DNA from: an uncultured bacterium
GTDB lineage: Bacteria; Myxococcota_A; UBA9042; PHBI01
Length of the DNA: 33,245 nt
Direction: 5' to 3'
NCBI GenBank assembly: GCA_938040325.1
Contig: CALHXW010000125.1
Location: 1 to 33,245 of the forward strand
Shown here in pieces: positions 1-7,412 of the stretch. The notes beneath the pieces were generated by a model that saw only the letters and a program-made list of their open reading frames with translations, was not told where the DNA came from and did not search any database. The position numbers and the translations under genes were made by a program. Position 1 is the first letter of the stretch. Every line of letters starts with the position of its first letter.

Positions 1-127
1 GCGGCGTCCGCTGGACGAAGGCGATGCGTGCATCGTCGAGTTCAGGTGAGCGAAGCGAACGCACGGACGTCGCTGGCGAGGGCATCGCCAAAGCCGCAGC
101 CGGAAAGAGCGCTTGTTTTGGGGCTAG
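1..127 (-). repeat. Family A CTAG foldback element, cut by window edge
   Basis: On the minus strand this reads CTAGCCCCAAAACAAGCGCT and then the CTCTTTCCGGCT core, closely matching the complete element at 24811-24991. The GCGGCTTTGG...CCCTCGCCA stretch is nearly identical to the half-element at 24549-24652. The inner stem arms (near 1-12 and 66-80) use GTCCG/CGGAC where other copies use GTCGG/CCGAC, a paired change. The far end lies outside the window. No gene ends at its CTAG (124-127). Confidence 0.85.
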
Positions 128-395
128 CGTCTTGGTCACGCTGGGATTCGTATGGGACAGAGCGGGTTGAGCCATGCTTGGCGTCGACGATCGTGATAAG
201 GCCGCAGGAGTCGTTGTGCGTCGCGGTGCGGGCGCCACCCGGCGCAGGTCAGCACGGCGTCGCTGAACAGATACGGGATGTAACAGCGCCGCGGGCGTGT
301 AAGTCGGCCCACCGTCAGAAAGTGTCGTCGGAAGGACGCGACCCCGGTCTCTCGCGGGGTTGCCGGCACGCTGCTGCTGTGCTTAGGTCGCCTCA
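128..395. other. Leader region of the regulator gene, no gene seen
   Basis: Between the repeat and the ATG at 396 I see no convincing coding sequence. ORFs crossing it have no family resemblance, and one of them is a read-through of the repeat. It probably holds the promoter of the downstream regulator, but no clear -35/-10 pair stands out. Confidence 0.5.
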
Positions 396-3308
396 ATGAC
401 TGGATTTTTCGACTCAAATGGCCGCGTGCTTCGGCATCGCATCCTCTCGCGCCTCCAACCTCCCGCGCTCGCCAACGAGCCAGCCTGGGTTGTTGCACCG
501 GTGGGGTTTGGCAAGACCACGGTAGGCGACCAGCTGCTCGCGGCTGCGAAAGCTGACGGTCACGTCGTCGGCCGCGTGTCGGTCGACGCGGCAGCCAACC
601 ACCTGGGGCTCTTCGTTGACGCGCTGGCGGACTCCCTTAAGGGGACAACCGGCATTGCGCCACTGTTGGCGTCCCGTGGAGACTCTGCGGAGTGGCTCCG
701 CGATGCGCTTGGAGCGAGCATCGATGCATCGCGGAAAGCAACGGTGGTCGTCGACGACATCCATGCGCTTGGGCCAGGCGATCTTGCAGATGCGCTCGCA
801 GCGCTCCTGGGATCGGCGCCGGCGAACGTTACGCTTGTGCTGGTTGGGCGCTTCGTTCCGACATCACTCGCGTCGATGGTCGCCGAGGTGTCGGTAGGAC
901 CTGCCGAACTTGCGTTCTCCGGCGAAGAGCTTGTGGCGTTGACTGGCGGGGCCCTTCATGGCCGCACCTTGCAGGCGGCGACACACGGCTGGCCGATTCT
1001 TGCCGCCCAGCTTCGCGACGCCACGGTCGGCGGTACAGCTGCTGCACCGGTCGCACCCAAAGAGCTTGTCGACGAGCTGCTCAGTGCACTCCGACCAGAG
1101 GTTGTCTGGCTGGCAAAGGTTGCGTCCGTGCTGGCGACGTCCGATCTCGAAGCCGTCCAAGCGCTCTTCAGCAGCTCGGTTCCCGGCTCGCCAGCCGCTA
1201 AGCGTCGTCTGGCGCCGATTCCTCCGGGACGCGTCGGCGAAGCGCTTGAGGCGATGCGAAACGCGAGCGTTATCAGCCACGGGCCAAGCGGCGTCGGCAT
1301 TGCCCCGGCGCTTCGGCGAGGCCTCTCGGCGTCCTTGAAACACTCGCATCCGGAAGTGTTTCTCGAGGCGAATCGCCGCGCGGCTGAGCTGTCGATCGCT
1401 GGTGGGGAGATCCATCCAAGCGCTTACGACTACTTCCTTGCTGCGGGTGCACACGACCGTGTCCGCGATGTGCTTGAGGCTCGCGCCGAAGGCTTCTTTG
1501 CCAATGATGAGCCCGCTCTTCGGAGGTGGCTTGAGGCGCTCGAGGAACGCTCCGGCGCAATTCCGCACTGGGTCAGCTACTACCTCGGTCGACTCCTAGC
1601 CCGAGCGGGCGAGTGGGAGGGCGCGACGGCACGACTCGAGAGCGCCCGCGAAGCGATCGCAACCGACTCGGGCGTGCACGACTGGTGGTGGCAACCACGT
1701 ATCTGCGTTGCGTTCGGAGAGATGCTCTCGCTGCGCGGCGCCCACGCGGAGTCTCGCACCTGGTGTCGGCGCGGAGCTGACTACCTAGACACCGCCGATC
1801 GCAAGGGGCTGATCCCAGAGGAAGGACGGCAGGACACCGCTGAGGTGAAGCTTGAGATCGCCGTCCTCTTGGGACGGGTCACGATGGCCGTGGGCAATGC
1901 AGGGCGAAGCGCTGAGCTGCTCGGCGAAGCGCTTGAGCAGGCTCAAGCGATCAACCATGGCGAGACAATCGACGAGCTGTTGGTGTTGCTCGCGACGAAC
2001 GCAGCTCGGGCCGGTGATACCGAGGCCTGTGAGCGCTTCGTTGCCACCGGTCTGGCGCGAGGCCAAGAAGCGACAGCTCCGCGGCTACTTGCGACGCGAG
2101 CACTGGCCCGTGCTTACATCGGTCGCTGGGAAGCGGGCCGCGAAGACCTCGACAACGCCATCGCGGGGGCTGGGCAGCTCGCTGAGGCGGAGACGCTACG
2201 ACACGTGCACCTCTATGCTGGCCGCTTTGAGTGGTTGGCAGGTGACGTCGCCGCGGCCGTCAAGCAGCTGGAAGAAGCCGAGTCGGTGGCAGGTGCGATG
2301 ACGGACGTTTGCGGCCGTGGCCAAGTCTACGACCAGCTGGCGCTGCTGCTGATTGCCAACGACACGGCGCGGGCTCGACAGCTCCATGAGCTGTCTGCAA
2401 GCCTGATCGGTGGCGTGCTGCGTATGGACGGCTACCTCGCTGGTCTTCACGCAGAGGTCACGGCGGAGCTGCGCTTGTCGCGTGAAGGCGTGCCCAACAA
2501 GGGCATCCGCTACGTGGAAGTCGCGCGCGATAGCTACGTGCGGTTTGGGGCGCAATACGATGTGGCGCGTCTGCACCTCCGCCAAGCTCAGCTGCACCAT
2601 GCGCAGGTCGTTGCCGGCGAAGACGAGGGACGAGAGCCTGTGCTGACGCACCTCAATGCGTTCGTCGCGAACGCAGGAGAGTCCGGCTTTGCGCTGACCT
2701 ACCATGCTGACGACGCGCAGCTCTGGATGATTGCCGCACGGTGGGGCGATGAGGCCCACAGAGGGTTTGTCGAAGAACAGCTGACGAAGGTCGGCGTGGA
2801 CCTTGAGGTCTTGCAGCCCGAGGCAGAGCGGATTGCACAGCGCTACGATGCGCTCCGCAGCGGCGTTTCGCTGGACAAACCCTTCCGCGTCACCACACGC
2901 GACGCCGTCGTGCCTGCGTCAGCCGAGGAAATCGCAGGCCTCGTCGAGCAAGACGGGAACTCGGCCCTTGTGGTGCTGGTCGGCGAGCAGTCGCTCGTCA
3001 ACTACGGCAAAGAGATTCCGCTTGGCCAAAAGCGCGTCATCTTGCCGCTCTTGCTGCACTTTCTGCACAACCATGCCGAGGCCTTCACGATGGCGGAGCT
3101 GGCGCGGAGCATCTGGGGTGCCGACGAGGTGACCTCGTCCATCCAGACGAAGGTGAAGGTGGCCGTCAGTCGACTTCGCAGCTTGCTCGGCAAGGCGAGG
3201 AACTACGTCGTCACGACGCGCAAAGACGAAGACGGAAAGTCGGTGGTCGCCTACACGCTCGCCCCCGGCCTACGCTTCGTGGTCGTTGAGGACACGAGCG
3301 CGAACTAG
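396..3308 (+). CDS. STAND-type ATPase transcriptional regulator with C-terminal winged helix
   Basis: Likely a large signal-responsive transcription factor. The N-terminus has a Walker A motif (APVGFGKTT, residues 34-42, Lys40) and a Walker B (VVVDD, 117-121) followed by Ile-His, the pattern of MalT/STAND NTPases. The middle (about 330-830) is alpha-helical and Ala/Leu/Glu-rich with TPR-like spacing. The last 100 residues (about 870-966) resemble an OmpR/PhoB-type winged helix, with helices around TMAELARSIWG and SSIQTKVKVAVSRLRSLLG, then a beta hairpin. So the architecture is ATPase, superhelical sensor, DNA-binding domain, resembling MalT/SARP regulators but with the DNA-binding domain at the C-terminus as a winged helix rather than LuxR-type. 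The ATG has AGG about 10 nt upstream. The TAG stop lies inside the CTAG end of a family A repeat. The inducer and targets are unknown. Confidence 0.85.
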   Translation: MTGFFDSNGRVLRHRILSRLQPPALANEPAWVVAPVGFGKTTVGDQLLAAAKADGHVVGRVSVDAAANHLGLFVDALADSLKGTTGIAPLLASRGDSAEWLRDALGASIDASRKATVVVDDIHALGPGDLADALAALLGSAPANVTLVLVGRFVPTSLASMVAEVSVGPAELAFSGEELVALTGGALHGRTLQAATHGWPILAAQLRDATVGGTAAAPVAPKELVDELLSALRPEVVWLAKVASVLATSDLEAVQALFSSSVPGSPAAKRRLAPIPPGRVGEALEAMRNASVISHGPSGVGIAPALRRGLSASLKHSHPEVFLEANRRAAELSIAGGEIHPSAYDYFLAAGAHDRVRDVLEARAEGFFANDEPALRRWLEALEERSGAIPHWVSYYLGRLLARAGEWEGATARLESAREAIATDSGVHDWWWQPRICVAFGEMLSLRGAHAESRTWCRRGADYLDTADRKGLIPEEGRQDTAEVKLEIAVLLGRVTMAVGNAGRSAELLGEALEQAQAINHGETIDELLVLLATNAARAGDTEACERFVATGLARGQEATAPRLLATRALARAYIGRWEAGREDLDNAIAGAGQLAEAETLRHVHLYAGRFEWLAGDVAAAVKQLEEAESVAGAMTDVCGRGQVYDQLALLLIANDTARARQLHELSASLIGGVLRMDGYLAGLHAEVTAELRLSREGVPNKGIRYVEVARDSYVRFGAQYDVARLHLRQAQLHHAQVVAGEDEGREPVLTHLNAFVANAGESGFALTYHADDAQLWMIAARWGDEAHRGFVEEQLTKVGVDLEVLQPEAERIAQRYDALRSGVSLDKPFRVTTRDAVVPASAEEIAGLVEQDGNSALVVLVGEQSLVNYGKEIPLGQKRVILPLLLHFLHNHAEAFTMAELARSIWGADEVTSSIQTKVKVAVSRLRSLLGKARNYVVTTRKDEDGKSVVAYTLAPGLRFVVVEDTSAN

Positions 3309-3464
3309 CCCTGCTTCCGGCTGCCGCGTCCGATCTACTCACCACAGCGGCGTCGGGGCGTTCGCTGCGCTCACTCGGACTCGACGATGCACGCATCGCC
3401 GTCGTCCGCCCGACGCCGGTGTGATGCGCACCTCGTTCGAAACCAGCGCTTGTTTTAGGACTAG
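3305..3464 (+). repeat. Family A CTAG foldback element on the regulator stop codon
   Basis: It starts at the CTAG (3305-3308) that contains the stop codon of the upstream regulator and ends with AGCGCTTGTTTTAGGACTAG (3445-3464), one base different from the complete copy's end. The inner stem GGCGTCGGG / CCCGACGCC is intact, and an apical CGATGC-AC-GCATCG hairpin is present. The left terminus is shortened: CTAGCCCTGCTTCCGG lacks the CCAAAACAAG block. Confidence 0.85.
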
Positions 3465-3534
3465 CCCTCGTTCCGTCACGGCGGTGGCCACGGCAAGTCC
3501 GCACAAGTCGGATGCAGCCAACCTGCTCGGCGCT

Positions 3535-3837
3535 CTACGCGGCCCGTGGACCGAACTCTTCCTGCAGCTTCTTGAGGAGCCCGGTCTCGATCCGGTTCTT
3601 CATGGGCTTGAGCAGAAACGATAGCTTCATCGTGATGACCACCTTTGCGTCGGTGACCAAGAACACGCCGTTGAAGCCGCGGCCGTCTGCCTCGACCCGG
3701 TTGCCGTCAGCGGACCAGTCGACGGTCTTAATGTGCTCGCGACGCCGCTCAATGAATCGGTCGATGATTCTCTTCGCGCGGTCGCGGGCGTCTGCCTGCG
3801 TTGTGTTGTGGGGGTAGCGGATGTCGATCGCCGCCAT
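3535..3837 (-). CDS. Polyhydroxyalkanoic acid system family protein (PHA_gran_rgn-like)
   Basis: A 100-residue protein resembling the family annotated as putative polyhydroxyalkanoic acid system proteins: a conserved start AAIDIRYPHN, a helix with DARDRAKRIIDRF, and a beta-rich tail with NGVFLVTDAKVVITMKL followed by FLLKPMKNRIETGLLKKL. In this family the name comes from linkage to PHA granule genes in some species; a function in this organism is inferred only. I start at the ATG at 3837 because AGAAGGAG sits 7-8 nt upstream and the family begins there; the open frame continues upstream without family similarity. No PHA synthase gene is nearby, so PHA storage is not supported by context. It is transcribed divergently from ggt across a region holding a family C repeat. 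Confidence 0.75.
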   Translation of the reverse strand: MAAIDIRYPHNTTQADARDRAKRIIDRFIERRREHIKTVDWSADGNRVEADGRGFNGVFLVTDAKVVITMKLSFLLKPMKNRIETGLLKKLQEEFGPRAA

Positions 3838-3948
3838 TGGGCGCTCCTTCTCGTGCAGGTGCGACGACACGCGTCGCTTCAGGATGCTTGGCACAGGCGC
3901 AGCCCTTGTCAAACATTGCTGTTGCTGGTGGTGCTGTGCGCGGGCGCA

Positions 3949-4125
3949 CTAGCAGCGCTCGGGAATGCGACATCTGATGACTTTGCGATGTGCGCCACTC
4001 AAGCGATGATCTCGAGAACACTCGGGAGCTGCGCCCTGCAACCCGCGTTGTGGTGCCTCTCGTTCATCACACCAGCAGCACACCTCGCGCGCGTCCCAGA
4101 GTCCGCATTTCCCGAGCGCTGCTAG
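3949..4125 (+). repeat. Family C CTAG foldback element (177 bp, 17-bp perfect inverted ends)
   Basis: The left end CTAGCAGCGCTCGGGAA (3949-3965) is the exact reverse complement of the right end (4109-4125). Pairing continues for several bases after a one-base gap (TGCGAC against TGCGGAC). The right 65 bp match 23972-24037 at about 50 positions, which defines a second copy. It lies between the divergent PHA-type gene and ggt, 98 bp before the ggt start, so it may carry promoter elements. No ORF inside is convincing. Confidence 0.85.
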
Positions 4126-4223
4126 AGGCCTCGTGGAATGGCGAGTGCCCTCGTTTGACCTCGTGCGATGCGGGTGCGACACAAGCGAACTACAGCAAGC
4201 AACTGCAGTGACGAGGGGTACGA

Positions 4224-5984
4224 ATGGGTTTGGGACACGCGTTGAAGGGTCGTCGTCTCACGGAGGGCACGGTTCGGCGTCCGCGTTGGTGCCGACAGGC
4301 CGCGCGCATGCTGCAGGTGGCGTTGTTGGTGACACTGCTGCCGCACGGCACGGTCGAAGCAGCGTGGCGAGCTCCCGTACACGGTGAGCGGGCAGTCGTG
4401 GCAAGCGCTCACCCCCTCGCAACCCGCGCCGGCGAGCTCGCGCTGGCGGCTGGTGGCAACGCGGCCGATGCCGCTGTGGCGATGAGCTTTGCGATCGCGG
4501 TCACCGAGCCATGGGGCTCCGGTCTTGGTGGTGGCGCCTTCGTCGTGTCGGTCATCAACGGTAAGGTCGAGACATTCGATATGCGTGAGATGGCGCCGGC
4601 CAGCGCGACACGCGACATGTTCGTTGTGGATGGCAAGGTCGAGAAGGGCGCGAGCATCTCGACGGGGAGGGCGTCGGGTGTGCCTGGGCTCGTGCGCGGC
4701 ATGGTCGAGTTCCACAAGGCACATGGCTCGCTGCCCCTTGCGCAGGTGCTGGCTCCGGCCATTAGCTTTGCCCGCGACGGCATGGTGGTGAGCGAGCACA
4801 TGCATCGCGCGATCGCTGGCAAGGCGGACTACCTCAACGATGCTGGGCGTCGCGTCTTCCTGCGGGCAGATGGCTCAGCACCCAAGCCGGGCTCGATCCT
4901 CGTGCAAGCAGATCTTGGCAAGACACTCGAGCGGATCGCGGCGACAGCGGGCGAAGACTTCTACACCGGCACCACCGCAAAGGCGCTAGTCGCGGCCGTC
5001 AACGCCGAGGGCGGGGCGTGGACGATGGCGGACCTGGCCGGCTACGTGGTCAAGCGGAGAGCGCCGGTGATGGGCACGTACAGGGGCTACACCGTGGCGT
5101 CGATGGGACCCCCAAGCTCCGGCGGACTACTGCTGGTGCAGATGCTCAAGGTCTTAGAGCGCTTCGACCTCCACGGTCTTGGCTTTGGCAGCGCTGCGTA
5201 CAGCCACAAGCTTGCCGAGGCGATGAAGCGCGCGTTTGCGATGCGCGCTAAGGGGCTTGGCGATCCCGACTTTGTCGCCGTCGACCGTAAGCGGTTCATC
5301 GGCGATGCCGCCACGAAAGCCATCGGGGATGCTGTTGCCGCGGCTGAGACGTCGACCCCTGCGTCAGCGATCAGCGAGGTGACCGTCAAGCCGAAGGAGT
5401 CGACCCACACAAGCCACTTCGGTGTTCTCATGGCCAACGGTGATGCCGTTGGCTGCACGCAGACAATCAACCTGCGCTTTGGTAGCGGCAAGATTGCCGC
5501 TGGGACCGGCGTGGTGCTCAACAACGAGATGGACGACTTCTCGGCGCTGCCTGGCTCGCCGAACGCGTTTGGGCTCATTGGCGATGAGGGGAACGCTGTC
5601 GCGGCAAAGAAGCGCCCGCTGTCGAGCATGACACCGACGATCGTGTTGCGCGATGGCAAGGCGGTGGGGGTGTTCGGAAGCCCTGGCGGCTCGCGCATCA
5701 TCACCACGACGCTGCAATCCATTCTTAACGTCATCGATCACAAGATGAACGTGAGTGAGGCGCTGGGGGCCCCGCGCATCCATCACCAGTGGTACCCAGA
5801 GCACCTCTTCTACGAGCACCGGGGGCTCTCGCCGGACACCATCACCAAGCTCGATGCGCTAGGTCAGCAGCCCAAGGAACTCAGCGGCACAATGGGCAAT
5901 GCGATGGCGCTGTGGCGTGTCGGGCCGACGCGGCTCAGTGGCGCGGCTGATCCTCGGGGCGAGGGCGCAGCCGGGGCTCTCTAG
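4224..5984 (+). CDS. ggt: Gamma-glutamyltransferase, exported, autoprocessing
   Basis: Hydrolyses or transfers the gamma-glutamyl group of glutathione and similar peptides in the periplasm or outside the cell. The protein is 586 residues, normal for the family. The N-terminus is basic, then MLQVALLVTLLP, with likely signal-peptide cleavage near residues 46-47 (VEA/AW). The autoprocessing site is visible as HTSHFGV, giving Thr396 as nucleophile and new N-terminus of the small subunit. NNEMDDFSALPG, RPLSSMTPTIV and GSPGGSRI (oxyanion region) are all present, and the stretch before RPLSSM has the length of the E. coli-type lid loop. The GNAADAAVA and GSGLGGGAF motifs mark the large subunit. I keep the ATG at 4224 because GAGGGG lies 5 nt upstream; an internal ATG at 4308 would remove the basic n-region. 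It converges with dnaJ, leaving only 27 bp between them. Confidence 0.95.
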   Translation: MGLGHALKGRRLTEGTVRRPRWCRQAARMLQVALLVTLLPHGTVEAAWRAPVHGERAVVASAHPLATRAGELALAAGGNAADAAVAMSFAIAVTEPWGSGLGGGAFVVSVINGKVETFDMREMAPASATRDMFVVDGKVEKGASISTGRASGVPGLVRGMVEFHKAHGSLPLAQVLAPAISFARDGMVVSEHMHRAIAGKADYLNDAGRRVFLRADGSAPKPGSILVQADLGKTLERIAATAGEDFYTGTTAKALVAAVNAEGGAWTMADLAGYVVKRRAPVMGTYRGYTVASMGPPSSGGLLLVQMLKVLERFDLHGLGFGSAAYSHKLAEAMKRAFAMRAKGLGDPDFVAVDRKRFIGDAATKAIGDAVAAAETSTPASAISEVTVKPKESTHTSHFGVLMANGDAVGCTQTINLRFGSGKIAAGTGVVLNNEMDDFSALPGSPNAFGLIGDEGNAVAAKKRPLSSMTPTIVLRDGKAVGVFGSPGGSRIITTTLQSILNVIDHKMNVSEALGAPRIHHQWYPEHLFYEHRGLSPDTITKLDALGQQPKELSGTMGNAMALWRVGPTRLSGAADPRGEGAAGAL

Positions 5985-6011
5985 CGGGCGATGCATAAGC
6001 GGGCCTTCAGG

Positions 6012-6950
6012 TCAGACGCCGCTGGCTTGGAGCGCTAGGAAGTGAGCCCGTTGCTCGTCGGAGAGCTCGTCTGGCATGATGGCTTGCACGCGAATGTAGA
6101 GGTCGCCGAAGGCATCGCCGCGCTTTGGCATCCCCTGGCCTCGCAGGCGTAGCCGCGTGTGCGGGTTGGTCGCAGGAGGAATCGTGACCTGCTTGGTCTC
6201 CCCTTGCGGCAGGGGGACATCGACGCTGACGCCGAGGACGAGGCTGGTGATCGGCACGCTCACGGTGGTCTCGAGGTCTTCGCCGTTGATCCGGAACTCC
6301 GGGTGCGACGCGACGCTGACCTTGAGCATGAGGTCCCCACGACCTCCGCCATACGAACCCATGTGGCCGCGAGCCTTCACACGCAGCTTCTGACCGCTCT
6401 TGATGCCTCGAGGCACCTTCACCGCGATCGACTCGGGTCCGTCGGGTCCGGCCAGCTCGACGGTGCGCTCCCCGCCGTTGTAGGCCTCATGGAACGTGAT
6501 GACGAGCTCCGTCTCCATGTCACGGCCCTTGGCGGGGCGTGGCTGGGCCTGCTGGCGTCCGCCGCCGAAAGGATTGAAGCCGCCGCCGGACTGTGCGCGG
6601 CCGCCACCCCTTCCGAAGAGGCTGCTGAGGTCGACGCCGCCGCCGCCGCCACCACCGAAGCCCATGTCGCTAAAGATTTTTCCGAAGTCGAAGTTGCGGA
6701 AGATGTCTTCTTGCGAGAAGCGCTGGCCGAAGCCTTCGGCGCCGAACATGTCGTACTGGCGCCGCTTGTCGGGGTCGCTCAGCACCGCGTAGGCCTCGTT
6801 GACCCGCTTGAACATGTCTTCAGCGGCCGTGTCACCGGCGTTGCGATCGGGGTGGTACTTCATCGCGAGCTTGCGGTAGGCGCGCTTGATGTCGTCCTGC
6901 GAGGCGTCGCGCGCGACGCCGAGGAGGTCGTAGTAGTCCTTTTTCGCCAT
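6012..6950 (-). CDS. DnaJ-family co-chaperone without zinc finger (CbpA/type II)
   Basis: An Hsp70 co-chaperone that stimulates DnaK ATPase and delivers substrate. The J domain spans about 4-70 with the HPD motif at 33-35. A long Gly/Phe-rich linker (about 90-140) contains a run of seven glycines and RGGGR. The C-terminal substrate-binding domains follow, with GDLMLKVSVASHPEF and GDLYIRVQAIMP. The CXXCXGXG zinc repeats of DnaJ proper are absent, so it is a type II (CbpA/DnaJ2-like) protein of 312 residues, the usual size. The start is the ATG at 6950; its ribosome site is weak. The upstream region carries a 10-bp inverted repeat. No dnaK or grpE is nearby. Confidence 0.93.
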   Translation of the reverse strand: MAKKDYYDLLGVARDASQDDIKRAYRKLAMKYHPDRNAGDTAAEDMFKRVNEAYAVLSDPDKRRQYDMFGAEGFGQRFSQEDIFRNFDFGKIFSDMGFGGGGGGGVDLSSLFGRGGGRAQSGGGFNPFGGGRQQAQPRPAKGRDMETELVITFHEAYNGGERTVELAGPDGPESIAVKVPRGIKSGQKLRVKARGHMGSYGGGRGDLMLKVSVASHPEFRINGEDLETTVSVPITSLVLGVSVDVPLPQGETKQVTIPPATNPHTRLRLRGQGMPKRGDAFGDLYIRVQAIMPDELSDEQRAHFLALQASGV

Positions 6951-7130
6951 GGCTTAGCTCGCCCTCGGTGCACGTGGTCGCTGACAGCAGCGTCAGGAGT
7001 CGCCCTACCATCGACACGTGAGCCGAGACGTCAAGCGGTCAGAGCGACCGCTGCGGCACGCACGGGTAAAAAGCGGCTACGTCGAGCCCTCCGATGGCGT
7101 GACCCGGCGGCAATGGTTTGGGAAACGCCG

Positions 7131-7157
7131 CGGCCACTACAACAGCCGTAGTGGCCG
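7131..7157. repeat. 10-bp perfect inverted repeat upstream of dnaJ-like gene
   Basis: CGGCCACTAC (7131-7140) and GTAGTGGCCG (7148-7157) are exact reverse complements with a 7-base loop. There is no T-run, so it is unlikely to be an intrinsic terminator. It lies about 180 bp upstream of the dnaJ-like start and 50 bp before the tRNA promoter, which could fit a regulator site or a structured leader. The surrounding 6951-7205 stretch holds no convincing gene. Confidence 0.6.
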
Positions 7158-7205
7158 GACTGCGCCTCTAGAGAGGTGGCTCACGCGAGCTCGGGGCCAA
7201 AGGGC

Positions 7206-7233
7206 TTGACAGGCATCTCGGCATGGCTAGACT
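7206..7233 (+). promoter_or_regulatory. Sigma-70-type promoter of tRNA-Phe
   Basis: TTGACA (7206-7211) is a perfect -35 box. After a 16-nt spacer comes TAGACT (7228-7233), a good -10 box. Transcription would begin near 7240, about 9 nt before the mature tRNA 5' end. This is the clearest housekeeping promoter in the window. Confidence 0.85.
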
Positions 7234-7248
7234 CCGCTCCACCTCTGA

Positions 7249-7321
7249 GGCCAGATAGCTCAGTCGGTAGAGCAGGGGATTGAAAATCCCCGTGTCGGCG
7301 GTTCGATCCCGTCTCTGGCCA
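7249..7321 (+). tRNA. tRNA-Phe (GAA)
   Basis: The 73-nt cloverleaf is complete: acceptor GGCCAGA pairs with TCTGGCC, the D arm is GCTC...GAGC, the anticodon stem GGGGA/TCCCC encloses TTGAAAA with anticodon GAA at 7282-7284, and the T arm carries GGTTCGATCCC. The discriminator base is A. The following bases are CCT, so the CCA end is not encoded and must be added. It has its own promoter upstream and a strong terminator 7 bp downstream, so it is a single-gene transcription unit. Confidence 0.97.
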
Positions 7322-7328
7322 CCTAAGA

Positions 7329-7360
7329 CGCCGGAGCTTCATAGCTCCGGCGTTTTTTTT
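7329..7360 (+). terminator. Rho-independent terminator of tRNA-Phe
   Basis: A perfect 10-bp stem CGCCGGAGCT / AGCTCCGGCG with a TCAT loop is followed by eight T residues. It serves the plus-strand tRNA; no T-run exists for the opposite strand. Confidence 0.95.
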
Positions 7361-7412
7361 GCTCACCAGCGGTGCGGTCGAGCTGGCTCAGCTTGGCATG
7401 ATCGGCGCGGCC

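Noticed and set aside
28..399. 123-aa plus-strand ORF
   Set aside because: It reads through the family A repeat. The peptide ARASPKPQPERA also appears, in the same repeat, in a minus-strand ORF at 24034-24621. The two similar proteins are an artefact of the repeat.
3918..4125. Short ORF with a signal-like start (LLLLVVLCAGALAALG) and several Cys
   Set aside because: It covers the family C repeat, starts with TTG without a ribosome site and ends in the repeat's CTAG. Probably chance, though a small secreted peptide cannot be ruled out.
6159..7151. 330-aa ORF antisense to dnaJ
   Set aside because: It shadows the clear DnaJ frame; the Asp/Val/Leu-rich composition reflects antisense codons.
7018..7209. 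63-aa basic ORF between dnaJ and tRNA-Phe
   Set aside because: No ribosome site, mixed third-position use, and it runs through the 10-bp hairpin and into the tRNA promoter.
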